Shown: positions 1 through 5,002 of the stretch, piece after piece
Layout: every line of letters starts with the position of its first letter
How positions within the stretch are numbered: the stretch's first letter is position 1
Assembly (NCBI GenBank): GCA_964585225.1
Contig: CAZPCZ010000045.1
Location: forward strand, 1 to 11,150
Reading direction: 5' to 3'
DNA: 11,150 bases
From: CAZPCZ01 sp964585225
Lineage (GTDB): Bacteria; Patescibacteriota; Patescibacteriia; JACPHY01
The notes under the pieces: model-generated
Database searches by the model: none
Seen by the model: only the letters and a program-made list of their open reading frames with translations
Told to the model about the DNA's origin: nothing
Program-made: the position numbers and the translations under genes

Positions 1-1134
1 GGCGATGCAACGCTCGAACCGGAAGAACTCTTGCGGGCCCTGAAGCACATCGAGCGGGAGCTCGGCCGACAGCCGCGCGAACGGTGGGGGCCGCGTGAGA
101 TTGATCTCGACCTCCTCCACATGGATGGGCTGATCCGCTCGAGTGACGAACTCACGCTCCCGCACCCGCGCTGGCACGAACGTGCATTCGTGCTCCAGCC
201 GCTCTGCGACCTCGTGCCGGAGCTCTGGCACCCGATTCGCAACCGCACCGTCGCGGAACTCCTCGCATCCTTGGATGTGCACGGCGTCCAACGAGCGCCA
301 CGCCAATGGCAAGACCATGCGACGGACGACACGGCATCGCTCATCCCGACCGTCCCTCGATTGCGTGACGTCACAACGGACGTGTTCACCGGAGCGCTCC
401 ACGAGCATGGCGCGATCCGCATCTCGGATGCCATCGCACCACATCTCGTCGAGCGCTTCCTCACCGTCGCCACCCGCGCGTTCGAGGTCTCGGCCGACGT
501 GAAGGAGCACTCTCGACGCCGCGGAGGAGGAGGTGGCTACACCCCGCCGAACATCGAAGGTGTGCGCGGGCATGGACCGGATCCGCTCCGGCACTTCTAC
601 GACGTACGTCCGGAAGCCACACGACTCGCGCCGGAGCTCTTCGACTTCCTCGCTGAGGCGACCGGAATGTACGGACGCCTCTGGGAGATATCGCTCGAAG
701 CGCTCGCGATCACCGACCGCCTATTCGGGACCGCACTCGCATCCACCGCGGTCGGCGGCGAACACATGCTACGGACGAGCCAGTACCTGAATGCGCACGC
801 GTCGCGATGGGACGTGCTCTTCCCGTCACACCAGGACTTCGGACTCTTCACCGCATACCTCGGCGGCGCACATGCCGGGCTCCAGATGAAACTACGCGGC
901 GCATGGCACGATGCGTGGAATCCCGTGGGGTCCGTGATCCTCGGCGTCGGATCCACGCTCCGCATGTACGCACCGGAGCAGCTCGTGGCGCCCCGCCACC
1001 GCGTCGTCGGGAGTACCACCGGCCGCATCGCGAGCGTCTTCTTCACCGAGCTTCGACCGGATGTGCTCCTGCCGAATGGAAAGATGTCCGGCGAGCACCT
1101 CGCGAACCTCGTCCAACAGGTGCGGTACGAGTGA
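1..1134 (+). CDS. folK: HPPK (FolK) C-terminal half fused to an isopenicillin-N-synthase-like 2OG/Fe(II) oxygenase (5' partial)
   Basis: The frame is open to the left edge, so the true start lies outside; 377 residues are visible. Residues 1 to about 88 match the end of 6-hydroxymethyl-7,8-dihydropterin pyrophosphokinase, the folate-pathway kinase that moves pyrophosphate from ATP to the pterin. They carry its signature RWGPREIDLDLL, then LTLPHPRWHERAFVLQPL. After a linker of about 25 residues the chain continues without a stop into a 2-oxoglutarate/Fe(II) oxygenase fold. This part has GGGGGYTPPNIEG (isopenicillin-N-synthase style), iron ligands H277, D279 (HQD, 829-837) and H333 (RHRV, 997), and the 2OG-binding RxS at R342/S345. 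Both halves look catalytically complete where visible. FolK is normally a single domain of about 160 residues or is fused to other folate enzymes, so this partner is unusual. The oxygenase substrate is unknown; a pterin-related role is only a guess from the fusion. Confidence 0.88.
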   Translation, partial: GDATLEPEELLRALKHIERELGRQPRERWGPREIDLDLLHMDGLIRSSDELTLPHPRWHERAFVLQPLCDLVPELWHPIRNRTVAELLASLDVHGVQRAPRQWQDHATDDTASLIPTVPRLRDVTTDVFTGALHEHGAIRISDAIAPHLVERFLTVATRAFEVSADVKEHSRRRGGGGGYTPPNIEGVRGHGPDPLRHFYDVRPEATRLAPELFDFLAEATGMYGRLWEISLEALAITDRLFGTALASTAVGGEHMLRTSQYLNAHASRWDVLFPSHQDFGLFTAYLGGAHAGLQMKLRGAWHDAWNPVGSVILGVGSTLRMYAPEQLVAPRHRVVGSTTGRIASVFFTELRPDVLLPNGKMSGEHLANLVQQVRYE

Positions 1135-1184
1135 AGGATCGACGCCACTGCGGACGCGCCGCGTCCTTGGCCCACCGACACGAT

Positions 1185-1210
1185 CGCCCGGCCCTCTCAG
1201 GGGCCGGGCG
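1185..1210. terminator. Perfect GC-rich terminator hairpin
   Basis: A 10-bp perfect stem (CGCCCGGCCC at 1185-1194 pairing with 1201-1210) closes a 6-base loop TCTCAG and is followed by TTTCTCGTCT. It lies 50 bases after the FolK-oxygenase stop, in the convergent gap before the regulator gene. The U tract is weak on the plus strand, as for most terminators in this window. Confidence 0.75.
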
Positions 1211-1236
1211 TTTCTCGTCTCCCACTCATCGACAAT

Positions 1237-1270
1237 ACCATTCTCCTATTCGCACGAATAGGAGAATGGT
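1237..1270. repeat. 34-bp palindrome, copy 1
   Basis: Two perfect 16-bp arms (ACCATTCTCCTATTCG at 1237-1252 and its reverse complement at 1255-1270) flank a central CA. It lies 12 bases after the stop of the minus-strand regulator gene, so it could end that operon's transcript, although no U run follows on either strand. A close copy lies at 3266-3293 before the cupin gene, and the shared left flank CAATAC suggests a common origin. Dispersed palindromic repeat or operator are both possible. Confidence 0.8.
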
Positions 1271-1282
1271 GCGTTGACGCGA

Positions 1283-2083
1283 TTACGCCTCCTTGTTCTT
1301 CCGCTGTGGCGCGGAGATGCTCCAGAGTCCGTCGAACATCCTCGTGAAGTTCTCCGCGAGGTGGGCGTTTACAACTTTGATCCCGATGAGGTTACCGGTT
1401 TCGAACGACATGATCGCCGCGGTGTCCCCGATGATGTAGAGCGCGAAACGATCGACCGCGTGGGTGGCGGAAAGGTACCGAAACTCGAGTCCTTCGCGCG
1501 TGTGGTAGAGCGCGGCCTTCCGTCTCTCGAGCGCCGATGGGTTCACGAGGAGCTTCGTCCGCAAGCGCTTCTCAGCCTTCCATCGACGTACGCGCTCTTG
1601 CCACTCGGCCTCCCACGTGAACGCCCACTCGTCCCGCCAGATGAACTCGTCGCGGAGCATGGATATCGTGGTCTCCTCCCGCGCATCTCGGAGCATGGAG
1701 AGGTAGATACGCTTCAGGCCTTCGACGCCCTCAAAGAGCATGACCTGCGGGACATGAACATCTGGCTGCCGCGCGGCTGCGAGGTGCCCTTTGAGATCCT
1801 CAACGAGCCGCTCCTTCTCCTCGAGGCGCTTTCGCTCGAAGCGCACCATCCGCTCAAGCGTCTCAGGGCCCGCAGGCACGAACTGCTTCACCTCGTTCTT
1901 GTACGTCGTTGCGAGGAGCCCCTTTGCGGTGAGTGACGCGATTGCGGTGTACACCGTCGAACGCGAGAGGTCGAGCTTCTTCGCGATGCACGACGCCCCC
2001 ACCGGCGACTGCTCATAGAGCACGCCGAGGATCCGCGCCTCATCATCCGGGAGCCCGAGTTGCTGGAGCTGACGAGAGAACAT
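1283..2083 (-). CDS. TrmB-family transcriptional regulator
   Basis: The 266-residue protein has the TrmB layout. An N-terminal winged helix-turn-helix lies at about residues 5-70 (LGLPDDEARILGVLYEQ, then SCIAKKLDLSRSTVYTAIAS), followed by a charged helical stretch at about 78-105 likely to be the dimerising coiled coil. The C-terminal effector-type domain follows, with a phospholipase-D-like fold in this family. It probably acts in the cytoplasm as a DNA-binding repressor or activator; classical TrmB proteins sense sugars, but the ligand here cannot be read from sequence. The ATG at 2083 is only 11 bases after the Fic/Doc stop, so it is probably the last gene of a three-gene operon. No good Shine-Dalgarno is seen, which favours translational dependence on the upstream genes. 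Confidence 0.85.
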   Translation of the reverse strand: MFSRQLQQLGLPDDEARILGVLYEQSPVGASCIAKKLDLSRSTVYTAIASLTAKGLLATTYKNEVKQFVPAGPETLERMVRFERKRLEEKERLVEDLKGHLAAARQPDVHVPQVMLFEGVEGLKRIYLSMLRDAREETTISMLRDEFIWRDEWAFTWEAEWQERVRRWKAEKRLRTKLLVNPSALERRKAALYHTREGLEFRYLSATHAVDRFALYIIGDTAAIMSFETGNLIGIKVVNAHLAENFTRMFDGLWSISAPQRKNKEA

Positions 2084-2094
2084 GCCGGTAACGT

Positions 2095-2511
2095 CTACCG
2101 ACGCACGGAGTACACCCGCAGGAATTGCTCGATCGCGGCGACCGTTGCGTCCTTCACGCGTGGGTTACTCTGTGCGACCCACACTGCGAAGCGGTAGAGC
2201 TCCTGTGGATCGACGCGGAGCCACCTCCCGTGCACCGCGAGGAACACGAGCAGCGCCATGACCGCGATGCGCTTGTTTCCGTTCAGGAACGGGTGGTTCT
2301 TGATGAGGAGGTAGAAGAGCATCGCCGCTTTCCCCGTGAGTCCGCGGTAGAGCTGACGCCCCCCGAAGGACTGAAATGGAGTGATGAGGCATCGCTCGAG
2401 CGCGTGCGGCGTTCGCGTCCCGAAATCCGGGATCGGCTCATCCCATGTGAGGTGCTCGCGCGCGAGACGGAAGGCAATGAGCTCCACATCGGCAACCGAG
2501 AGGGGGCGCAT
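2095..2511 (-). CDS. Fic/Doc-family protein (probable death-on-curing type toxin)
   Basis: The 138-residue protein carries the Fic/Doc core motif HPFLNGNKRIA (H73 to A83). H73 is the catalytic histidine, and the N77-G-N-K-R81 loop binds nucleotide phosphate. The Asn where Fic AMP-transferases have Asp/Glu, plus the Lys, is closer to Doc-like proteins, which phosphorylate EF-Tu; the real activity here is not known. The length fits small Doc toxins rather than full-size Fic enzymes. The partner HTH gene is directly upstream, as in toxin-antitoxin modules. Start choice: ATG at 2511 (MRPLSVADVE), where homology to Fic proteins begins. An in-frame GTG at 2532 overlaps the stop of the upstream gene and would permit translational coupling, so it is a real alternative. 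Confidence 0.85.
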   Translation of the reverse strand: MRPLSVADVELIAFRLAREHLTWDEPIPDFGTRTPHALERCLITPFQSFGGRQLYRGLTGKAAMLFYLLIKNHPFLNGNKRIAVMALLVFLAVHGRWLRVDPQELYRFAVWVAQSNPRVKDATVAAIEQFLRVYSVRR

Positions 2512-2524
2512 AGCGCAAGCACGA

Positions 2525-2782
2525 TCATTCACGTCCGAGGAGTTTGAATGTCTCACGGTACTCCCGGAGCGCGCGTTCAGCCGCATGCTCGAGCATCTGT
2601 CGCCGGCGGCGAGGAACCGCGATCCCGAGGATGTTCGGGAGGCTCGCCCGGGCGATCCGGTACGCGCGACCGATGCGCAGTGCGGGGATCCCGCCCCGCT
2701 TTACGCGCTTCAAAACCGCGACGCGGCTGATCCCGAGGAGTTGAGCGAGCTCAACGATGGAAATAAAATCCTTCGATAGCAT
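2525..2782 (-). CDS. Excisionase/MerR-like HTH protein, probable antitoxin of the Fic/Doc module
   Basis: The 85-residue protein begins with a helix-turn-helix of the excisionase type (FISIVELAQLLGISRVAVLKRV, read as two blocks at residues 6-17 and 18-27), followed by the GGIPALRIGRAYRI wing. A basic stretch and a helical tail ending EYRETFKLLGRE follow, which may contact the toxin. An HTH protein just upstream of a Fic/Doc gene is the standard order for a self-regulating toxin-antitoxin pair. The ATG at 2782 is preceded by AAAGGAGT, very close to the start (one base), and by a 10-bp inverted repeat at 2788-2817 that could be its own operator. Calling it an antitoxin is inference from position and fold. 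Confidence 0.82.
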   Translation of the reverse strand: MLSKDFISIVELAQLLGISRVAVLKRVKRGGIPALRIGRAYRIARASLPNILGIAVPRRRRQMLEHAAERALREYRETFKLLGRE

Positions 2783-2787
2783 ACTCC

Positions 2788-2817
2788 TTTGATAACCGAT
2801 GATGCTGGGTTATCAAA
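2788..2817 (-). promoter_or_regulatory. 10-bp inverted repeat before the HTH-Fic-TrmB operon (candidate operator)
   Basis: TTTGATAACC at 2788-2797 and its perfect reverse complement at 2808-2817 are separated by 10 bases, placing the half-sites on one face of the helix (20-bp centre spacing). On the minus strand the proximal arm ends in the AAA of the AAAGGAG ribosome binding site, five bases before the ATG. Position and symmetry fit a binding site for the HTH protein encoded just downstream. An RNA hairpin controlling translation is the alternative. A/T runs at 2815-2826 sit beside it where a promoter could lie, but no convincing -35/-10 pair was found. Confidence 0.6.
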
Positions 2818-2880
2818 AAATTTTTAGAATTCACTCTACTGAGCCAGAAATTCTGCTTGTTGTCTCTACTGTACGACACA

Positions 2881-2909
2881 TTGAACAGCTCGTCAAACCA
2901 CGGTACGGT
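2881..2909 (+). promoter_or_regulatory. Promoter for the 77-residue protein gene
   Basis: TTGAAC (2881-2886), a 17-base spacer and TACGGT (2904-2909). The -10 is weak by E. coli standards, but the same hexamer recurs at two other well-placed promoters in this window. The predicted leader is about 70 bases. Confidence 0.5.
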
Positions 2910-2986
2910 TGGGGCGTGAATCCCATACCAAAGCTCGCACGCGTTGGTGCGGGACAGGCCCTTCACAACCCACTACGGAGCACGAC

Positions 2987-3220
2987 ATGGCGAACGATTT
3001 TCCAAGATTGTACTGCCCGTGTTGCGGAGCACCGCTCGCAGTTGCGCACGTCCCTGTGCTCGTCCATGCACCGCGCCTGGTCCACTCGCGATCTCACGAT
3101 CTCGATGACGATGACATCGCGGGCGCGCACTACCAGGAATACCTCGGACGGCAGCGGCATTGGCGAACATTCGCACGATCACATGACGTCGATGATGGCG
3201 ATGAAGATCTCCACAGCTGA
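2987..3220 (+). CDS. Small Cys/His/Asp-rich protein with a zinc-knuckle-like start
   Basis: The 77-residue frame starts at ATG 2987 behind a good ribosome binding site (GGAG, 6-base spacing). Near the N-terminus it has YCPCCGAPL, a CxxC knuckle typical of zinc ribbons, but no second pair of cysteines. The rest is unusually rich in His and Asp and contains the motif RSHD(L/V)DD twice (residues 35-41 and 64-70). Together these could bind a metal ion. No known family is recognised. It follows a plausible promoter and precedes the cupin-like gene by 87 bases on the same strand, so the two may be cotranscribed. It is short, and coding status rests on the ribosome binding site and composition. Confidence 0.6.
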   Translation: MANDFPRLYCPCCGAPLAVAHVPVLVHAPRLVHSRSHDLDDDDIAGAHYQEYLGRQRHWRTFARSHDVDDGDEDLHS

Positions 3221-3265
3221 ACTGCGGATTGCTCATCCATCACCGTGGATCATCCCAATACAACC

Positions 3266-3293
3266 ATTCTCTTATTCGCACGAATATGAGAAT
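3266..3293. repeat. 34-bp palindrome family, copy 2
   Basis: ATTCTCTTATTCG (3266-3278) pairs with 3281-3293 around a central CA, with one mismatched pair (T3272 with T3287). The core and the left flank (CAATAC, then CCATTCTC) match the copy at 1237-1270. It ends one base before the AGAGGAG ribosome binding site of the cupin-like gene, so it could act as an operator or an mRNA hairpin there. Confidence 0.75.
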
Positions 3294-3307
3294 AGAGGAG
3301 AAGCGCC

Positions 3308-3823
3308 ATGTGCACGGGGAAAATGCTTGATGTGCTCGCTGCCATCGAACGTGAGCTGCCACAGCTGCTCGCGGATGAGGGTGCGTGGCAGTCGCTCGAT
3401 GTGGACTACGAACCGCCTCGGGTTGAGCGGTTGTACCGCGACATTGACGGGTACCGCGTATACCTCCACCGGATTCATCCGTGTGAGCCCGGCGCCGCAC
3501 TGTTCCACCCGCACCCATGGCCGTCAGCGGTGAAGATCGCCGCAGGCTCGTACGAGATGGCCGTTGGGTACGGCGCGGGTGAAGTTGCACCGCTCATCGC
3601 GGCGACGCTCGTGCTACCAGCAGGCGCGACGTACGAGATGGTCGAGGCTGACGGCTGGCACTGGGTGCGGCCGCTCGGTGGTCCTGCGCTCTCGCTCATG
3701 GTGACCGGAAAGCCGTGGGAACGCTGGAGCCCGAAGCCACCACGCGAACTCCGTCCGCTCTCGGACGAAGCGAAGCGCGATCTCCTCGCGGAGTTCCGGA
3801 AGCGTTACGACCTCAGTCGGTGA
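3308..3823 (+). CDS. Cupin-like beta-barrel protein
   Basis: The 171-residue protein has a helical N-terminal segment (about 1-60) followed by a small cupin-type barrel. Cupin motif 1 is suggested by LFHPHPWPSAVKI (HxH near residue 68) and GSYEMAVGYG. Motif 2 is suggested by LPAGATYEMVEADGWHWV, with a second histidine before the closing strands. These histidines could hold one metal ion, as in cupin oxygenases and isomerases, but no substrate can be assigned. The ATG at 3308 has AGAGGAG seven bases upstream, so the start is firm. A palindrome shared with the TrmB locus sits directly upstream. A strong hairpin follows the stop by 11 bases. It may share a transcript with the small protein gene before it. 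Confidence 0.7.
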   Translation: MCTGKMLDVLAAIERELPQLLADEGAWQSLDVDYEPPRVERLYRDIDGYRVYLHRIHPCEPGAALFHPHPWPSAVKIAAGSYEMAVGYGAGEVAPLIAATLVLPAGATYEMVEADGWHWVRPLGGPALSLMVTGKPWERWSPKPPRELRPLSDEAKRDLLAEFRKRYDLSR

Positions 3824-3834
3824 GCGAACGTACA

Positions 3835-3863
3835 GCCCTGCTCCGATGCCATCGGAGCGGGGC
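3835..3863. terminator. Terminator hairpin between convergent cupin-like and Nudix genes
   Basis: GCCCTGCTCCGATG (3835-3848) pairs with 3850-3863 with one G-U type mismatch, forming a long GC-rich stem with the innermost bases open as loop. GTTCCC follows on the plus strand. It lies 11 bases after the plus-strand gene and 48 bases after the minus-strand one, so it may serve both. Confidence 0.75.
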
Positions 3864-3911
3864 GTTCCCTGTCTCACATTCGATGTTGGACAGTGCCACA
3901 GGGGAGATAGC

Positions 3912-4370
3912 TCACCGCATCCCGAACTCTCGCATGAGGAACTGCCGCTGCTCGCGGATCATGGGCTTGGGGAGCTTCGCGAACGTGCCGACCTCCCGAC
4001 CCTGCGGGGAGCCACGGAGCTTCCCGCTCACCCGCCGCACGAGGAACGCGACGCTCACAGGATGTCCGTACCAACGTTCTGCGTGGAGGTACTCGATGGT
4101 GCCGAGGACGCGCACGATGCGGACGCGGAGGCCGAGCTCCTCCATTGCAATGCGGGTAACCGCGTGTGCGAGTGTCTCGCGCATACGCACGGTTCCACCC
4201 GGGAGATGCCACTGCCCCTTCCACGGGACGATGTCCCGCTTCGTGAGCACGACGCTGGCCGGCGTGCGGAGGACAACCTCAACACACAATCGCGGAACGC
4301 GGCGGTAGATCGCGCGGAAGGTACGGAGGGGGAACCATTGACGTTGCGGCATACGGGGGCATCGTACCAT
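3912..4370 (-). CDS. Nudix hydrolase, GDP-mannose hydrolase-like
   Basis: The 152-residue protein contains a Nudix box from G59: the segment GGTVRMRE leads to TRIAMEELGL. This follows Gx5Ex7R..xEExG, except that the Glu after the Arg is replaced by Ile. The same variation on an RLTMAELGL-like box marks GDP-mannose mannosyl hydrolases, and WHLPGGTVR before the box also fits that group. The enzyme would cleave a nucleotide sugar or a related nucleoside diphosphate in the cytoplasm; the substrate is not proven. The ATG at 4370 gives the longest frame, but ATG 4352 (MPQRQWFPL) is equally possible because neither has a Shine-Dalgarno. The gene is divergent from the DoxX gene and convergent with the cupin-like gene. 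Confidence 0.85.
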   Translation of the reverse strand: MVRCPRMPQRQWFPLRTFRAIYRRVPRLCVEVVLRTPASVVLTKRDIVPWKGQWHLPGGTVRMRETLAHAVTRIAMEELGLRVRIVRVLGTIEYLHAERWYGHPVSVAFLVRRVSGKLRGSPQGREVGTFAKLPKPMIREQRQFLMREFGMR

Positions 4371-4389
4371 GCATCGTGGGATGACGATC

Positions 4390-4398
4390 TGCTATACT
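4390..4398 (+). promoter_or_regulatory. Extended -10 promoter for the DoxX gene
   Basis: TGC precedes TATACT (4393-4398), an extended -10 element; no good -35 is visible at 16-18 bases. Transcription would start near 4405 and give a leader of about 70 bases holding the structured repeat at 4426-4473. Confidence 0.55.
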
Positions 4399-4425
4399 CA
4401 CGCCATAAAGGTCGGTACGATCCGT

Positions 4426-4473
4426 ACGTGAGATCCTTCGGTCCGATGGCTATCGGACCTCAGGATGAACTTG
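4426..4473 (+). repeat. Structured repeat family, copy A (DoxX leader)
   Basis: Begins near GAGATCC and ends CTCAGGATGAACTTG. ATCCT (4433-4437) pairs with AGGAT (4461-4465 region), then comes a TC/TC internal loop, then a perfect 8-bp stem GGTCCGAT (4440-4447) pairing with 4452-4459 around GGCT. It ends five bases before the DoxX ATG. Related copies lie at 10603-10654 (minus) and 10691-10729 (plus). Confidence 0.7.
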
Positions 4474-4477
4474 AAGT

Positions 4478-4942
4478 ATGGGTAAATTCATGGGCTGTGG
4501 GCTCGCGAGTTGCTGCTCGACGAAGTGCGTCGACAAGGCGCTCCTCGTGCTCCGCATCGTCGCAGGCCTCATCTTCATCATCCACGGATGGGGCAAAGTG
4601 TTCGGGGGCGGTCCCGCGGCGGTCGGCATCGCGGGATTCACCGGCTTCCTCGGGACCTTAGGCGTCCCGGCAGCCGGACTCCTCGCGTGGGTGGTGGGGC
4701 TCCTCGAGCTCGTTGGTGGGCTTGGCCTGCTCCTCGGCATCGCGACGCGGCCGCTCGCGCTGCTCCTCGCAATCGAGATGGCGGTCGCGTTCCTCCTCGC
4801 GAGCAAGGCGCGGCTCCCGAAGGGTGACCTCGAGCTCGCGCTCTTCGGCATCACGTTTGCCCTCGCGATGGGTGGCGGCGGCGCGTACGCGCTCATGGCC
4901 GGGAAGCGCGAGGTTCCCGCTGCGCCGGAAAAGAAGCTGTAA
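4478..4942 (+). CDS. DoxX-family membrane protein
   Basis: The 154-residue protein has four hydrophobic segments (about 21-37, 63-87, 92-109 and 118-140) and the DoxX pattern LLVLRIVAGLIFIIHGWGK near the first helix. The family comprises small inner-membrane proteins linked to quinone or thiol redox and stress handling in other bacteria; the exact role here is unknown. The N-terminus is Cys-rich (C7, C12, C13, C17), which could bind metal or form disulfides. The ATG at 4478 has no clear Shine-Dalgarno; a second in-frame ATG at 4490 (MGCGLASCC) is possible. The leader carries a structured palindromic repeat. A hairpin at 4961-4982 closes the transcript. Confidence 0.85.
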   Translation: MGKFMGCGLASCCSTKCVDKALLVLRIVAGLIFIIHGWGKVFGGGPAAVGIAGFTGFLGTLGVPAAGLLAWVVGLLELVGGLGLLLGIATRPLALLLAIEMAVAFLLASKARLPKGDLELALFGITFALAMGGGGAYALMAGKREVPAAPEKKL

Positions 4943-4960
4943 AGGACAGGCGTACGAATT

Positions 4961-4982
4961 CCCCTCGATACCCATCGAGGGG
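4961..4982. terminator. Hairpin after the DoxX gene
   Basis: CCCCTCGAT (4961-4969) pairs perfectly with 4974-4982 around ACCC, 18 bases after the DoxX stop. It abuts the -10 box of the next gene, so it may insulate that gene from read-through. Confidence 0.65.
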
Positions 4983-4988
4983 ATTCGG

Positions 4989-4994
4989 TATACT
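4989..4994 (+). promoter_or_regulatory. -10 box of a probable leaderless promoter
   Basis: TATACT ends eight bases before the ATG at 5003, so transcription would begin at or next to the start codon. No Shine-Dalgarno lies upstream of that ATG. No good -35 is seen; the terminator stem fills that space. Confidence 0.5.
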
Positions 4995-5002
4995 GCACGT
5001 AC

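Noticed and set aside
1274..1936. 220-codon plus-strand frame opposite the TrmB gene, just after palindrome copy 1
   Set aside because: Leu/Arg/Glu-rich antisense product; the placement after the palindrome is tempting, but there is no ribosome binding site and no family.
2834..2871. CTCTACTG direct repeat, 30 bases apart
   Set aside because: Only two 8-base copies with no clear link to a promoter; chance cannot be excluded.
2799..3533. 244-codon plus-strand frame over the small protein and cupin genes
   Set aside because: It overlaps two better-supported starts with ribosome binding sites and crosses palindrome copy 2.
4361..4366. Minus-strand TACGAT as a leaderless promoter for the Nudix gene
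   Set aside because: No acceptable -35 at 16-18 bases, so the match rests on six bases only.
3846..4661. 271-codon plus-strand frame across the Nudix and DoxX region
   Set aside because: Antisense to a Nudix box and out of frame with DoxX.
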